Source of the DNA: Topomyia yanbarensis
Taxonomy: Eukaryota > Arthropoda > Insecta > Diptera > Culicidae
Direction: 5' to 3'
Assembly (NCBI RefSeq): GCF_030247195.1
Contig: NC_080670.1
Span: 96,551,901 to 96,615,900 of the forward strand
Length of the DNA stretch: 64,000 nt
Position numbers and translations under genes: made by a program. The notes under the pieces are model-generated. The model was not told the DNA's origin. It saw nothing but the letters and a program-made list of their open reading frames with translations, and ran no database searches. Positions 19,511-30,760 of this stretch are shown in pieces (position 1 is the stretch's first letter; each line of letters begins with the position of its first letter).

Positions 19511-22203
19511 TTACACAGTTGGAGAGTTCCCCGGCGGTGGAATTTCTCTCGAAACCCGATTTGCGGCTTTTTGCTGGTCTCTACGCCACTTCCTCTGCAG
19601 CTCGGAGAGTATGCTCGAGACCACTCTGTTGACAGCGTCCCAGGTATATTCATCACGGCACATCTCTTCGACGATATTGTCCACTGTCATACCAGGTATA
19701 CCCCTACGAACTTCTTCGAATCTAGGGCATTCGAAGACCACGTGTTCCGGTGTCTCCTTCACAGTCGCACACTCCGGGCAAAGGGGTGACGAAGCATGTC
19801 CAAACCGATGCAGGTATTTCCGGAAGCATCCGTGCCCGGACAAAAACTGCGTCAAATGGAAGTTCACCTCTCCATGCTTCCTATGTACCCAGGCCGATAC
19901 ATTTGGGATGAGTCGGTGGGTCCACCTTCCTTTCTCCGCGTTGTCCCACTCCTGTTGCCATTTAGCCAACGAGTCCGCTCGAACCTGTCTCCTAGCGTTA
20001 CGTGCATTTCTCCGCTGATAGCATTCCACGTCCTCCGCCAGGGTAATGCAGATGGGGATCATCCTGGCGATAACGCATACTGCCTCCGACGATATTGTTC
20101 TGTAGGCACTCGCGACTCGTACGGCCATCAGTCGGAATGTCCTGTTTAGTTTTTCACGGTTCCGCTTGGTTTTCAGCGCAGCACTCCAGGCAGAACCCCA
20201 TATCGGAGTATCGATGACGAAACAGTAGATAGCAGACGTCTCGTGCTGCTTCTCGGACCGCCGACGTTTGGCATGATTCTCGCTATTGTGTTCGTTGCCT
20301 TCGCCGACTTTTCACAGGCGTAATCAACGTGGTTGTTGAAACTCAACCGGTCGTCGATTATAACTCCCAATTGCTTCAATGCACGTTTCGATGCAATCAC
20401 GTGGTGGTGAGCTATTTGCAGCTTGACCCCGATCATCCAGCTCTCGATCGCGTCTATTGTCTCCATCACCGACACCTCCACTTCTTCGAGTGTCTCACCC
20501 ATCACCGTTAGTGGCACGTCGTCCGCAAAACCTACGATTTTCACTTTCTTAGGCAGCTGCAGCGTTAAGACCCCATCGTACATCCCGTTCCAAAGGGTTG
20601 GACCGAGAATGGAGCCCTGAGGAACGCCCGCTGTGACACGCAATGACTGCTGTCCTTCGCTCGTCTCGTACAGCAGCACTCTGCTCTGAAAGTAGCTCTT
20701 CAGGATCTGACATAGATAGTCGGGAACCCTCATTCTATGCAGCGCTGCAGCGATGGCTTCCCAGCTGGCACTGTTGAACGCGTTCTTCACATCTATCGTG
20801 ACCACAGCGCAGTATCGATCTCCTCTTCGCTTCTGTTTAGATGACTTCTCAGCACTCTCGAGCACTATCCGAATTGCATCCACTGTCGATGCTCCTTTGC
20901 GGAAACCGAACTGCATCTTGGACAGTCCGCGCTCACCTTCCGTGAATTTCGTCAACCTGTTAAGAAAGATCCTTTCCAGGAGTTTTCCGAGTGTATCCAG
21001 CAGGCATATGGGCCTGTACGAGGTCGGGTCGCAGGGGGCTTCCGTGGCTTCGGCAGCGACACCAGCTTCTGGACCTTCCACATTTCGGGGAAGTTGCCTT
21101 CATTTAGGCACTTCTGCATCACTATTCTGAACATGTCCGGATATGCCAGGATCGTAGCTTTCAGTACCACGTTTGGTATTTCATCCGGACCAGGGGCTTT
21201 CTTTGATTTTAGGCGCTTCGATGCTTCTGCTAGCTCGTCGTTAGTCACTTGCCGATCCGTGCTTGTTCCTTCTTCTTCGCCGTACGGTGTCGGTGGCCAT
21301 ATAGTTGGATCGTGCTTCGGGAAAAGACCCTCGACGATTATCTTCAGCTTGCTCGGACACATTTCGGCTGTCGTCGTCGGACCCTTCATTTTTGCCATCA
21401 CGACTCGGTATGCGTCACCCCAGGGATTGGCGTCTACTTCTCGGCATAGCTCTTTGTGGCACTCTGACTTGCTAAGTCTGATCTCCCGTTTTAAAGCGGC
21501 CCTAGCTTCCCGAAACGCCGCCTTACGCTCTTCTCTATCTGGTTCCGACCTTGCTCTTTGGGCCCGCCTTCTGGCTCTGAGACAAGCAGCGCGTAACGTA
21601 CTAAGCGCCTCGTTCCACCGGTAAGCTGGACGCCGTTTGTTGCGCATACTCTCCAATTCATGTTCGCCGTCAATGAGGGACTACAGAATGTGACGTCGAT
21701 GATAGACTCCCTCCCGTCTCTCCGAAATGTGCTAACAGAGCCTTCATTGCACAATCGTACGTCTAGCTTCGCTAGAGCTTCCTGCAGAATACACCCTCTT
21801 GTGTTGGTTACTCTACTGCCCCATTCCACAGCCCAGGCGTTGAAGTCACCACCAATGACTACCGGCTTCCGATGGATCAACTGCTCGGTTAACTGCTCCA
21901 GCATTAGGCTGAACTGCTCTACTGTCCACCTTGGGGGGACGTAGCAGCTACATACGAAGATGCCGTTGACTTTGGCTATCACGAAACCCTCGTATGAACT
22001 TTCTACCACTTCTTGGATGGGGAATTTTCCCATTACTTGTATCACAGCGGTTCCTGATCTATCCGCCACCCAGTTACCGTTATTAGGGGGACTTGATAAG
22101 GCTCTGCGATCAAAGCGACATCGCACATAGTTTCTGTCGTAGACTGCCACAACAGTTGCTGTGCGGTATCACAGTGATTCAGGTTTATCTGGGTCACCTC
22201 CAT
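19511..22203 (-). pseudogene. R1-clade ORF2 of element C, multiply broken
   Basis: ATG at 22203 overlaps the ORF1 stop as TGATG, a coupling arrangement known in R1-clade elements. The frame starts EVTQINLNHCDTAQQLL and keeps the Glu in LIAEPY, but shifts near 22080. It continues with NNGNWVADRSGTAVIQ and GGDFNAWAVEWGS. After TANMNWRV a deletion of about 90 codons removes the SDH end of the endonuclease. RT continues in other frames with KAPGPDEIPNVVLK, SYRPICLLDTLGKLLERIF, VVTIDVKNAFNSASW, AGVPQGSILGP and FADDVPL. After LQIAHHH about 15 residues are missing. The C-terminal motif CPECAT...HVVFEC is retained. Several frameshifts make it inactive. Confidence 0.85.
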
Positions 22204-23612
22204 CACCGTTGGCCTGCAGTCGCCTTCTTGTAGGCTGGGCATTTAAAGCCACCCGTCTGATGGTCGTTTCCTTCCGCTGCGGTGCAAAGCAAGCACTTCG
22301 GCTTCTGCGTGCAGTCTCTCGCAAGATGGCCCGTCTCTCCGCATTTCCAGCACATCTGTCTGGATCTGTCCGGGCCTTTGCAAGCCCCTGCTAAATGTCC
22401 AAAGCCTAAACATTTGAAGCATTTCTCCGCTTGTTTATTTACTTGTGGGGCGGCTCTCAGTAGGCATCTCGACCATCCAACTGTAACTTTACCTACCTCC
22501 AGCGCCTTGTCTGCAGCGGTTACCGGTAAACGAATCATCGCTGTCTGCGTTCTTCCGTATCCCTTCCTTAACCGGATCGTCATGTGCACCTCGCCCAGTT
22601 TGCACTGCTGCTTCATAGCACCTCTCAGCTCGTCTTCCGTCGCTATTTCGTCGAGGTCCTTGCACACAATTACCATCTCCGGGCTTAAGGCTTTAACTTC
22701 TGCCTTTCCACCCATTGATTTAGTTATAGTCTCCTGCAAGGCAGAGCTACTAGTCGTTGTATTCTTCTTAAGTTCGAGGAGCATCTCATTTTTTTGGGTA
22801 CGCCTGACTCTTAACATGTTTTCCCCCAAATCTTTCAGCTCCGGGTCCTCTCTGACCTTTTTGAGCACTGCTGCGTACGTAGTCTCGTCATTTGCTTTGA
22901 CGAGCACGGCTTCTCCCTTAGGCACCTTCTGACGAGCCGAGGTTTCTGATTTCCTCTTCTGCTCCCCTTTTCGCTCCTCCTTCCTTTTTTGCTGTTTCCC
23001 GCGTTTCTCCTTCCGACCTACAACGGTACTCCAGTTTTCACCCTGTAAGGTGGCGTCCTTTCCTTCGGCAGCAACAGCGTCCTCTAGCGTCTGCCTCTTT
23101 GACCCGCCTGGTCTTTCGTCTCCTGGCGAGGATCTTGTCCTCTTTGGAGTTATGGGAACTGGCGTGTTTTTCACTCCAATCTGCCTCTCCTTACCCTGTT
23201 TCGGAGGGGCTAGGAGGATAGTGGCCTTAGCCGACGCCGATGCTCGCTCAGCTGAATCTGCCCTCTGCGTTGCCGTATCGTACTCTTTCACGGCAGACAG
23301 TAGCGCCTTTCGGATTTTGATGACCATCTCCTTAATGTCTTTGTGGACATTGTTTCTCGTGTCCACGAACTTGTGGAGCTCCTCCACCAAGTGCCTCGCT
23401 ACCACTACCTTTGGCGTTTGTGGGGTGTAGCTCATTCCGCTCTGCTCCGGCTGTTTTTGTTGCTGCTGTTGCTGTTGCTTCGGCTTCCCCTCCTCCTGCT
23501 CTTGCTGGATGACTTCAGCTACTACTGGTGGTGGTGACCTCACCAACCCACCTCTGGCAAACGGATTCACCGTGCCTGCTCCATTTATATCGGTTGCTTG
23601 TTTTTTCTCCAT
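22203..23612 (-). CDS. R1-clade ORF1 of element C (469 aa), intact
   Basis: The first ATG is at 23612 (MEKKQATDINGAGTVNPFAR); the frame is open further upstream but without ATG. Features in order: the NPFARGGLVRSPP motif shared with the other R1 family, a Gln-rich stretch (about residues 45-60), a charged region, lysine/arginine-rich segments suitable for nucleic-acid binding and nuclear entry, and three C-terminal knuckles: CFKCLGFGHLAGAC, CWKCGETGHLARDC and CLLCTAAEGNDHQTGGFKC. This is the usual R1-clade ORF1 layout. It ends in TGA overlapping the ORF2 ATG. It is surprising that it is intact while ORF2 is ruined, but one open frame does not prove selection. Confidence 0.85.
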   Translation of the reverse strand: MEKKQATDINGAGTVNPFARGGLVRSPPPVVAEVIQQEQEEGKPKQQQQQQQKQPEQSGMSYTPQTPKVVVARHLVEELHKFVDTRNNVHKDIKEMVIKIRKALLSAVKEYDTATQRADSAERASASAKATILLAPPKQGKERQIGVKNTPVPITPKRTRSSPGDERPGGSKRQTLEDAVAAEGKDATLQGENWSTVVGRKEKRGKQQKRKEERKGEQKRKSETSARQKVPKGEAVLVKANDETTYAAVLKKVREDPELKDLGENMLRVRRTQKNEMLLELKKNTTTSSSALQETITKSMGGKAEVKALSPEMVIVCKDLDEIATEDELRGAMKQQCKLGEVHMTIRLRKGYGRTQTAMIRLPVTAADKALEVGKVTVGWSRCLLRAAPQVNKQAEKCFKCLGFGHLAGACKGPDRSRQMCWKCGETGHLARDCTQKPKCLLCTAAEGNDHQTGGFKCPAYKKATAGQR

Positions 23613-23987
23613 TTTATTGGGTTCCAACTCCGGGCCGCTATCTCCACTCGCTGCACATAGTCGCCTCTCGCGATCCCATGATTATCTATGCTGCCAAAAA
23701 GCAGCAGTGAGGTCATGCAAGGGTTGGCACTATCCTTCATGGGGAGTAGTGTTCAGAGCCGGATCGGCGTAAATCGGGAATGCCTCAACCGAACCTAGTA
23801 CCACCAACCAAATGATGGCGAGTTTCTAACGTACCCGGAGACCTGCCAGGGTTTTGTTGCGACGGAGGCAGCCATGCTGTTAGCCCACTTGCCATTTCAA
23901 GTCGGTGTCATCCTTCCTTACTCAGGGAGTAGAACAGCACGCCTGTCAGCCCAAAGTCGCCATCCTATTCTAAAAAAAAAAAAAAAA
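23613..23987 (-). other. 5' UTR of element C and an A16 run of unclear origin
   Basis: About 360 bp upstream of ORF1, unlike the 5' UTR of copies A, D, E and H, and without coding potential. At 23972-23987 (plus strand) there are 16 A residues, followed directly by satellite at TCTCATATAAACTATAGG. On the element strand this puts a T-run at the 5' end. It could be the tail of a lost plus-strand insertion, an end-joining product, or part of the original element. Confidence 0.5.
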
Positions 23988-25225
23988 TCTCATATAAACT
24001 ATAGGAAAAATTAAAAATAGAATTTTTATTTTTGATGCTAAATGTGTTCAAGGTGCATGAAACGTCGAGATTTGATGCAAACTCGAAAAAAAATTTGACC
24101 ACGATTCACTTTTTTGGATTTTGGCACATTTTTGCCTTTCTCATATAGAAAGGTTATGCAATCACTCTGAAAAACGTCAACCTAATCCCGGCCCGGAGGG
24201 CCGAGTGTCATATCCCATTCGACTCAGTTCGTCGAGATCGGAAAAAGTCTGTATGTGTGTGTGTATGTGTGTATGTATGTGTGTATGTGTGTGTGCATGT
24301 GTGTGTGCATGTGTGTGTGTGTGTGTGTGAAATGTATGTGCATATGTGCCAAATAATGTCACTCATTTTTCTCAGAGATGGCTGGACCGATTTGCCCAAA
24401 CTTAGTTTCAAATGAAAGGTGCAACCTTCCCATCGGCTGCGATTGAATTTTGGATCGATCGGAATTCTGGTTCCGGAATTACGGGTTTCAGAGTACGGCC
24501 ACACAGAAATTTCTCATATAAACTATAGGAAAAATTAAAAATAGAATTTTTATTTTTGATGCTAAATGTGTTCAAGGTGCATGAAACGTCGAGATTTGAT
24601 GCAAACTCGAAAAAAAATTTGACGACGATTAACTTTTTTGGATTTTGGCACATTTTTGCCTTTCTCATATAGAAAGGTTATGCAATCACTTTGAAAAACG
24701 TCAACCTAATCCCGGCCCGGAGGGCCGAGTGTCATATCACATTCGACTCAGTTCGTCGAGATCGGAAAAAGTCTGTATGTGTGTGTATGTGTGTGTGTAT
24801 GTGTGTGTGTATGTATGTATGTGCGTATGTGCCAAATAATGTCACTCATTTTTCTCAGAGATGGCTGGACCGATTTGCCCAAACTTAGTCTCAAATGAAA
24901 AGTGCAACCTTCCCATCGGCTGCTATTGAATTTTGGATCGATCGGAATTCTGGTTCCGGAATTACGGGTTTCAGAGTGCGGCCACACAGAAATTTCTCAT
25001 ATAAACTATAGGAAAAATTAAAAATAGAATTTTTATTTTTGATGCTAAATGTGTTCAAGGTGCATAAAACGTGGAGATTTGATGCAAACTCGAAAAAAAT
25101 TTTGACGACGATTCACTTTTTTGGATTTTGGCACATTTTTGACTTTCTCATATAGAAAGGTTATGCAATCACTCTGAAAAACGTCAACCTAATCCCGGCC
25201 CGGAGGGCCGAGTGTAATATCCCAT
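23988..25225 (+). repeat. Satellite monomers between elements C and D
   Basis: It starts abruptly at TCTCATATAAACTATAGG, holds two full monomers with hairpin starts near 24137 and 24661, and a third starting near 25145. The third is cut at GAGTGTAATATCCCAT, where it joins ORF1 sequence of copy D with a shared CAT at the junction. TG-tract length varies; the one near 24300 is long and contains GTGTGCATGTGTGTG. Confidence 0.92.
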
Positions 25226-26303
25226 CCGCCTTCAGTAGCCTGAGGTAGGCTTCTGCGGTCGTGAACTCGTCCAAGTGCTTGCACTGGAGAGTCGTTTCCG
25301 CACCAAGCGACCTGATTTGGGCGCCCTCACCAAGGACCTCTTGGGCCAAGGCCTTGTATACTGCACTTGATTGTGCGCCTCGCTTCAGCACCAGGAGCAT
25401 CTCTCCCGTGTTGGTGCGTCTTACGCTACGCACATCCTGCCCAAGGGCCGAGAGGCTTTCGGCCGCCTTCATCGATTTAAGGACATCGGCGTATTTATCC
25501 TTGTCGGTTTTTAACCACAAGGCTTCGCCTCTGTCCTTGGCCTTCCTCACAGGCCGCGGTACCTCCGGTTTCGGTGCCGGCTTTTTCTTGGTGACCAGCG
25601 TCCAGGGGTTTGAGCCCCCCTGTCCCGGTCGTGCCGGGTTGCTGGTACCATCGCTCTCCACAGCGAGGTCACTCTCGCCCTCGCTTACCTCACCCAGGCG
25701 GCGTTTGACCTTGACGGTTGCACGCCGAGTGGTGTCGGTTTTGGCACCCTCGCCTGGCGACTTCCTAGGGCGCTTCGCGTTCGATGCCGTCTTGCGATTG
25801 CCCTTTCCTTTTCCCTTCGAGGGGAACTCGGTCGCCGCTCCGATCAACGTGGCTGCTCCGTAGAAGGTAAAGGCCACTGTCTGTGAACCTCTATCGACCT
25901 TCTCTCTTTCCTCCCTATTGGAGGCCACTGTCTGGGTTTCTCTGTCGGGCCTCTCCCGACATTCCACCCTCTTAACATAGGCCTGCTGTTCCTGTCTTGC
26001 GACACGAACAGCTTTCCGGAGCTCCAGGAGGCTCAACTTCAACTCCTTGGCAATATTCTGCTTTGCGCTAGCGAAGTCGATTATAGAATCGAGTTGCTTC
26101 GCTACTTTGCGCATCGCAGATATTGGCCCCTCCGATGCATTGGTAGGGCTATTGCCTACCGCTGCTGGGGGGTCACTGGTGCTTTCGGATGCAGCACTCA
26201 TCGCTCCACTACTCTCCCCACGGGGGGGAGACCTCGCCAAACCACCTCTAGCGAAGGGGTTTGGCACCTCCGTTTGTTTAGTATATTTATTTTTGCTCTC
26301 CAT
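25226..26303 (-). pseudogene. R1-clade ORF1 fragment, copy D
   Basis: ATG at 26303 (MESKNKYTKQTEVPNPFARG). The frame is open through the C-tract that is broken in copy A and through GSNPWTLVTKKKPAP to LDEFTTAE. There about 33 codons found in A and E are deleted, giving the join TTAE-AYLRLLKADG. The frame then runs into satellite and stops at 25161. All cysteine knuckles are lost. KAD here matches copy H, whereas A and E have NAD, so the 3' end may derive from an H-like copy. Confidence 0.85.
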
Positions 26304-26650
26304 ATCAAATCGCACGAGTCGCGCGAGAAATAAATGTCCGCCACGCCAGAGCTCCGCATTAGCGTGGTAAGGGACGCTTACTGTGGGGGTTGCCCAGGTA
26401 CCCCACAGGCTCCGTTAACGATCGAGCATCTTTTTCACCCCCTCGATCACTCATCCCTCGGCACGGGTCGCTTCACGCTTTGGAATTGGGGTTATGTCCT
26501 ACCTTGCTTTACGTGGTGATCTCGGCCAGGATCATCACAACCATCCTCCTTTACCAGGGCTTTGGACCTGTAGGTCTGGTTCTCAATAGTTCCATGTACG
26601 TATGTTATTACAGACATGCTACTATTGAGATCCGTCATTCGCTAGCGGAG
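25226..26650 (-). mobile_element. R1-clade copy D: 5' half only
   Basis: It has a complete 5' UTR and most of ORF1, then ends in satellite DNA, so the ORF1 C-terminus, all of ORF2, the 3' UTR and the tail are missing. Target-primed insertion produces 5' truncation, not 3' loss, so this is a recombination or deletion product. Its 5' junction and following satellite match those of copy A, including the private CTCAAGAGATGGCCGGACAG variant. D and A therefore seem to be one insertion event copied by satellite recombination. Confidence 0.85.
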
Positions 26651-27195
26651 TTATGTGTGTATGTATGTGTGTATGTATGTGTGTGTATGTGTGTCTGTAT
26701 GTGTGTGTATGTGTGTGTATGTATGTGCGTATGTGCCAAATAATGTCACTCATTTTTCTCAAGAGATGGCCGGACAGATTTACCCAAACTTAGTCTCAAA
26801 TGAAAGGTGCAACCTTCCCATCGGCTGCTATTGAATTTTGGATCGATCGGAATTCTGGTTTCGGAATTACGGGTTTCAGAGTACGGCCACACAGAAATTT
26901 CTCACATAAACTATAGGAAAAATTATAAATAGAATTTTTATTTTTGATGCTAAATGTGTTCAAGGTGCATGAAACGTCGAGATTTGATGCAAACTCGAAA
27001 AAAATTTGACGACGATTCACTTTTTTGGATTTTGGCACATTTTTGCCTTTCTCATATAGAAAGGGTATGCAATCACTTTGAAAAATGTCAACCTAAACCC
27101 GGCCCGGAGGGCCGAGTGTCATATCACATTCGACTCAGTTCGTCGAGATCGGAAAAAGTCTGTATGTGTGTATGTGTGTGTATGTGTGTGTGTAT
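26651..27195 (+). repeat. Satellite segment right of copy D
   Basis: One monomer completed from its TG-tract and the first part of the next (hairpin near 27043), ending in the TG-tract at GTGTGTAT, where a foldback DNA element is inserted. Confidence 0.92.
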
Positions 27196-28374
27196 TAGAA
27201 TGCCCAGAAAAATAATGAATTTTTGAAAACTCAATCGGCCCACCACTGAGTCGATTCCTAGTCCCACCAGGAGTGCTTGCTCCAAATTTGAAGCAAATCG
27301 GACAAGTCTAACTACCGGACCAACGTGCTTGAAGTTTGTATGGGATTTTTCGACAATTTACATGGAGAAAACCCTCTTGCACACATTTTCGCCGCTAGGT
27401 GGTACTGTATGCATCAGATTATCACCAAAAGTGAAACTTAAGAAGATAATTTTATTATCTACAACTTTGTTGAAGACTGCAAAGAGATCCGACTCCAATA
27501 GGAAAAGTTAATAAACTTTTAACGAAGTGATGTCTGAGTCAGTTTTGCATGGGGCCTAGCAGTGCATGATAGTGTATTAGTACTAGGTTCTAACAAACTA
27601 AACATTTTTGTGGATTAATGGTTAGATTTAGCTGAATAGTATGTTCGGAAGAATTGCAGTACATAATACGAGTTATGTTTCGGTTAGAAAATTTTAGTTC
27701 AATCTGTGACGCCATGACGTGATGGCGCCAACACTAACTTTTCAACGGAGAGAGATAGAATATCGAGATGTTTGGAAGAATTACTGCAATATTCTTGTTC
27801 TACAACTTTGTAGAAGACACTTAATTTCTATCTCTCTTCGTTGAAAAGTTAGTGTTGGCGCCATCTATGCGGTCAGATGTGGAACTACAATTTTCTAACC
27901 AAAACATAACTCGTATTATGTACTACAATTCTTCCGAACATACTATTCAGCTAAATCTAACCATTATTCCATAAAAATGTTTTGTTTGTTAGAACCTAGT
28001 ACTGATACACTACCATGCACTGCTAGGCCCCATGCAAAACTGACTCAGACATCACTTCGTTAAAAGTTTAATAACTTTTCCTATTGGAGTCAGATCGCTT
28101 TACAGTCTTCAATAAAGTTGTAGATAATAAAATTATCTTCCTAAGTTTCACTTTTGGTGATAATCTGATGTATACAGTGCCACCTAGCGGCGAAAATGTG
28201 AGCAAGTGTGTTTTCTCCATGTAGATTGTCGAAAAATCCCATACAAAATTCAAGCACGTTGGTCCGGTAGCTAGACTTGTTCGATTTGGCTTAAATTTGG
28301 AGCAGACACTCCTGGTGGGACTAGGAATCGGCTCAGGGGTGGGCCGATGGGGGTCATTTTTTTCTGTCACTCTA
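27196..28374. mobile_element. hAT-like foldback element with ~565-bp inverted arms
   Basis: The left arm starts TAGAATGCCCAGAAAAA and the right arm ends in the complement of TAGAGTGACAGAAAAAA. The arms pair, with scattered mismatches, as far as GGCGCCAACACTAACTTTTC (from 27723) and its complement (ending 27862), leaving a loop of about 65 bp. The element is flanked by GTGTGTAT on both sides (27188-27195, 28375-28382). An 8-bp duplication and TAGAG-type ends fit hAT, although a duplication inside a microsatellite is weak evidence. No transposase is encoded. Confidence 0.75.
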
Positions 28375-29747
28375 GTGTGTATGTATGTATGTGCGTATGT
28401 GCCAAATAATGTCACTCATTTTTCTCAGAGATGGCTGCACCGATTTGCCTAAACTTAGTCTCAAATGAAAAGTGCAACCTTCCCATCGGCTGCTATTGAA
28501 TTTTGGATCGATCGGAATTCTGGTTCCGGAATTACGGGTTTCAGAGTGCGGCCACACAGAAATTTCTCATATAAACTATAGGAAAAATTAAAAATAGAAT
28601 TTTTATTTTTGATGCTAAATGTGTTCAAGGTGCATGAAACGTCGAGATTTGATGCAAACTCGAAAAAAAATTTGACGACGATTCACTTTTTTGGATTTTG
28701 GCACATTTTTGCCTTTCTCATATAGAAAGGTTATGCAATCACTCTGAAAAACGTCAACCTAATCCCGGCCCGGAGGTCCGAGTGTTATATCACATTCGAC
28801 TCAGTTCGTCGAGATCGGAAAAAGTCTGTATGTGTGTGTATGTATGTGCGTATGTGCCAAATAATGTCACTCATTTTTCTCAGACGATTCACTTTTTTGG
28901 ATTTTGGCACATTTTTGCCTTTCTCATATAGAAAGGTTATGCAATCACTCTGAAAAACGTCAACCTAATCCCGGCCCGGAGGGCCGAGTGTCATATCCCA
29001 TTCGACTCAGTTCGTCGAGATCGGAAAAATGTATATGTATGTATGTATGTATTTGTGTGTATGTGTGTATGTATGTGTGTATGTGTGTCTGTATGTGTGT
29101 ATGTGTGTGTATGTATGTGCGTATGTGCCAAATAATGTCACTCATTTTTCTCAAAGATGGCTGGACCGATTTGCCCAAACTTCGTCTCAAATGAAAGGTG
29201 CAACCTTCCCATCGGCTGCTATTGAATTTTGGATCGATCGGAATTCTGGTTCCGGAATTACGGGTTTCAGAGTGCGGCCACGCAGAAATTTCTCATATAA
29301 ACTATAGGAAAAATTAAAAATAGAATTTTTATTTTTGATGCTAAATGTGTTCAAGGTGCATGTAACGTCGAGATTTGATGCAAACTCGAAAAAAAATTTG
29401 ACGACGATTCACTTTTTTGGACTTTGGCACATTTTTGCCTTTCTCATATAGAAAGGTTATGCAATCACTCTGAAAAACGTCAACCTAATCCCGGCCCGGA
29501 GGTCCGAGTGTCATGTCACATTCGACTCAGGTCGTCGAGATCGGAAAAAGTCTGTATGTGTGTGTATGTGTGTATGTATGTGTGTGTATGTATGTGCGTG
29601 TATGTGTGTATGTATGTGTGTGTATGTATTTTGGATCGATCGGAATTCTGGTTCCGGAATTACGGGTTTCAGAGTGCGGCCACGCAGAAATTTCTCATAT
29701 AAACTATAGGAAAAATTAAAAATAGAATTTTAATTTTTATGCTAAAT
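28375..29747 (+). repeat. Satellite monomers, several with internal deletions
   Basis: Contains the rest of the interrupted monomer, one whole unit (hairpin ~28715), a unit cut from TTTTTCTCAG straight to ACGATTCAC at ~28884 so that it spans only ~205 bp, a full unit (~28919), and one whose TG-tract jumps to TTTGGATCGATCGG at ~29630. It ends at GCTAAAT, where the next MITE is inserted. Confidence 0.92.
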
Positions 29748-30760
29748 CGTCGCTGTTGTGCTATCTTATGACAAGCGCCATTTAGCATTTTTCGAGAAAA
29801 ACGATTTTTAAAGTTTGAGATTGAATATCTTAAAATTTATAAATGCTACAAGCTTTTCGGAGAAGACATTCGATGCTTCTATCTTTTCTGAAGTAATCTC
29901 TCGATTTGTGTGATGATCCGTTGACTACACTTACAGTTTTTGCTTAAAATGTAAACCAAAGTCGCTCGCATACGTGTCATAAGTGTGTATTGATGATAAA
30001 ATATGTATGACGTGTCACAAATATGCACAGAAGATTTCATATAAAAATGAATCATAACTGATTCGTGAAATTATGCGCTATAGATAGCTATGTGCGATAT
30101 TATACTTTTCCATGCGATAGCAGCAATATCAGGTTACAAAATGATAGTGTTGGAACCCAAAGTTTTCCCAGTTTTCCTTCTTTATTCGGGAAAAACAATA
30201 AACAAAAGATGGTTCCATTAACAATTTAGAGACAATATATATCAAACAATGTTTGTGTTGATAGGCGACTAGACGAAACAACTAGTCTTCTTGCATAATC
30301 CATCACTACATTTCGGTATACTTTCCAAAACTAGTGGAAATCTCAATAGGAAATTTGTTCAATAATGTTGAAAATATAAGCCAACCATTCCCAGAAAAAA
30401 ACTATGGTAGGAAAAGTTTTGCTCCCGAGACAAAAACCTAGCTAATGGTTATGGTTTATCTGCATAGAAATTTCCTAAGTCATGAGAGACATCTATTGGC
30501 TTGCTATAAGCTTTTTGGCTTATAGCAAGCCAACAAACTGGGTATGTTGTCTGATATTTCTTTGTCATAAGATAGCACAACTCGATCACTCGTGAAACTG
30601 GCGCTTGTCATAATCGTGTTTCGCTATATCTCAGTAACCCAGTAGAATTTCAAAATTCTGAAAACGCAACTTTATAGAGATTTTAAAATTTAGTAACATG
30701 GCATATCTAACTCAGTTCACCCCAAAATGGCGTTTGTCATAAGATAGCACAACAGCGACG
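29748..30760. mobile_element. MITE with 36-bp terminal inverted repeats and AAAT duplication
   Basis: Ends are CGTCGCTGTTGTGCTATCTT (29748) and its complement, AAGATAGCACAACAGCGACG (ending 30760); 36-bp repeats with one mismatch. AAAT flanks both sides (29744-29747, 30761-30764). Neighbouring monomers provide the empty site (GCTAAATGTGTTCAAGG), which confirms both ends and the 4-bp duplication. A third copy of the end motif, GTCATAAGATAGCACAAC, lies inside at 30564-30581. No coding sequence was seen. Confidence 0.88.
30496..30533. other. Perfect 16-bp stem hairpin inside the MITE
   Basis: TTGGCTTGCTATAAGC (30496-30511) is exactly complementary to GCTTATAGCAAGCCAA (30518-30533), with a 6-base loop TTTTTG. 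A stem this perfect in otherwise drifting sequence stands out. Role unknown. Confidence 0.85.

Larger units (their letters stand above)
18200..23971 (-). mobile_element. Second R1-clade retrotransposon (element C), divergent, decayed
   Basis: Minus strand: 5' UTR (~23971-23613), intact ORF1 (23612-22203), broken ORF2 (22203-19511), a long 3' UTR with repeated hairpins, and an A8 tail (18207-18200). The tail joins CGCATACACAC, so this lineage also used the satellite's (ACAY)n tract. Proteins are clearly related to copies A, E and H (TQINLNHC, GGDFNAWAVEWGS, AGVPQGSILGP, FADD) but divergent enough to be another family. At its 5' end it meets an A16 run (23972-23987, plus strand) and then satellite starting at TCTCATATAAAC, so ~200 bp of the target monomer is missing there. 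Confidence 0.88.

Noticed and set aside
29748..30760. Host gene or transposase inside the MITE
   Set aside because: No open frame of useful length; stops in all frames.
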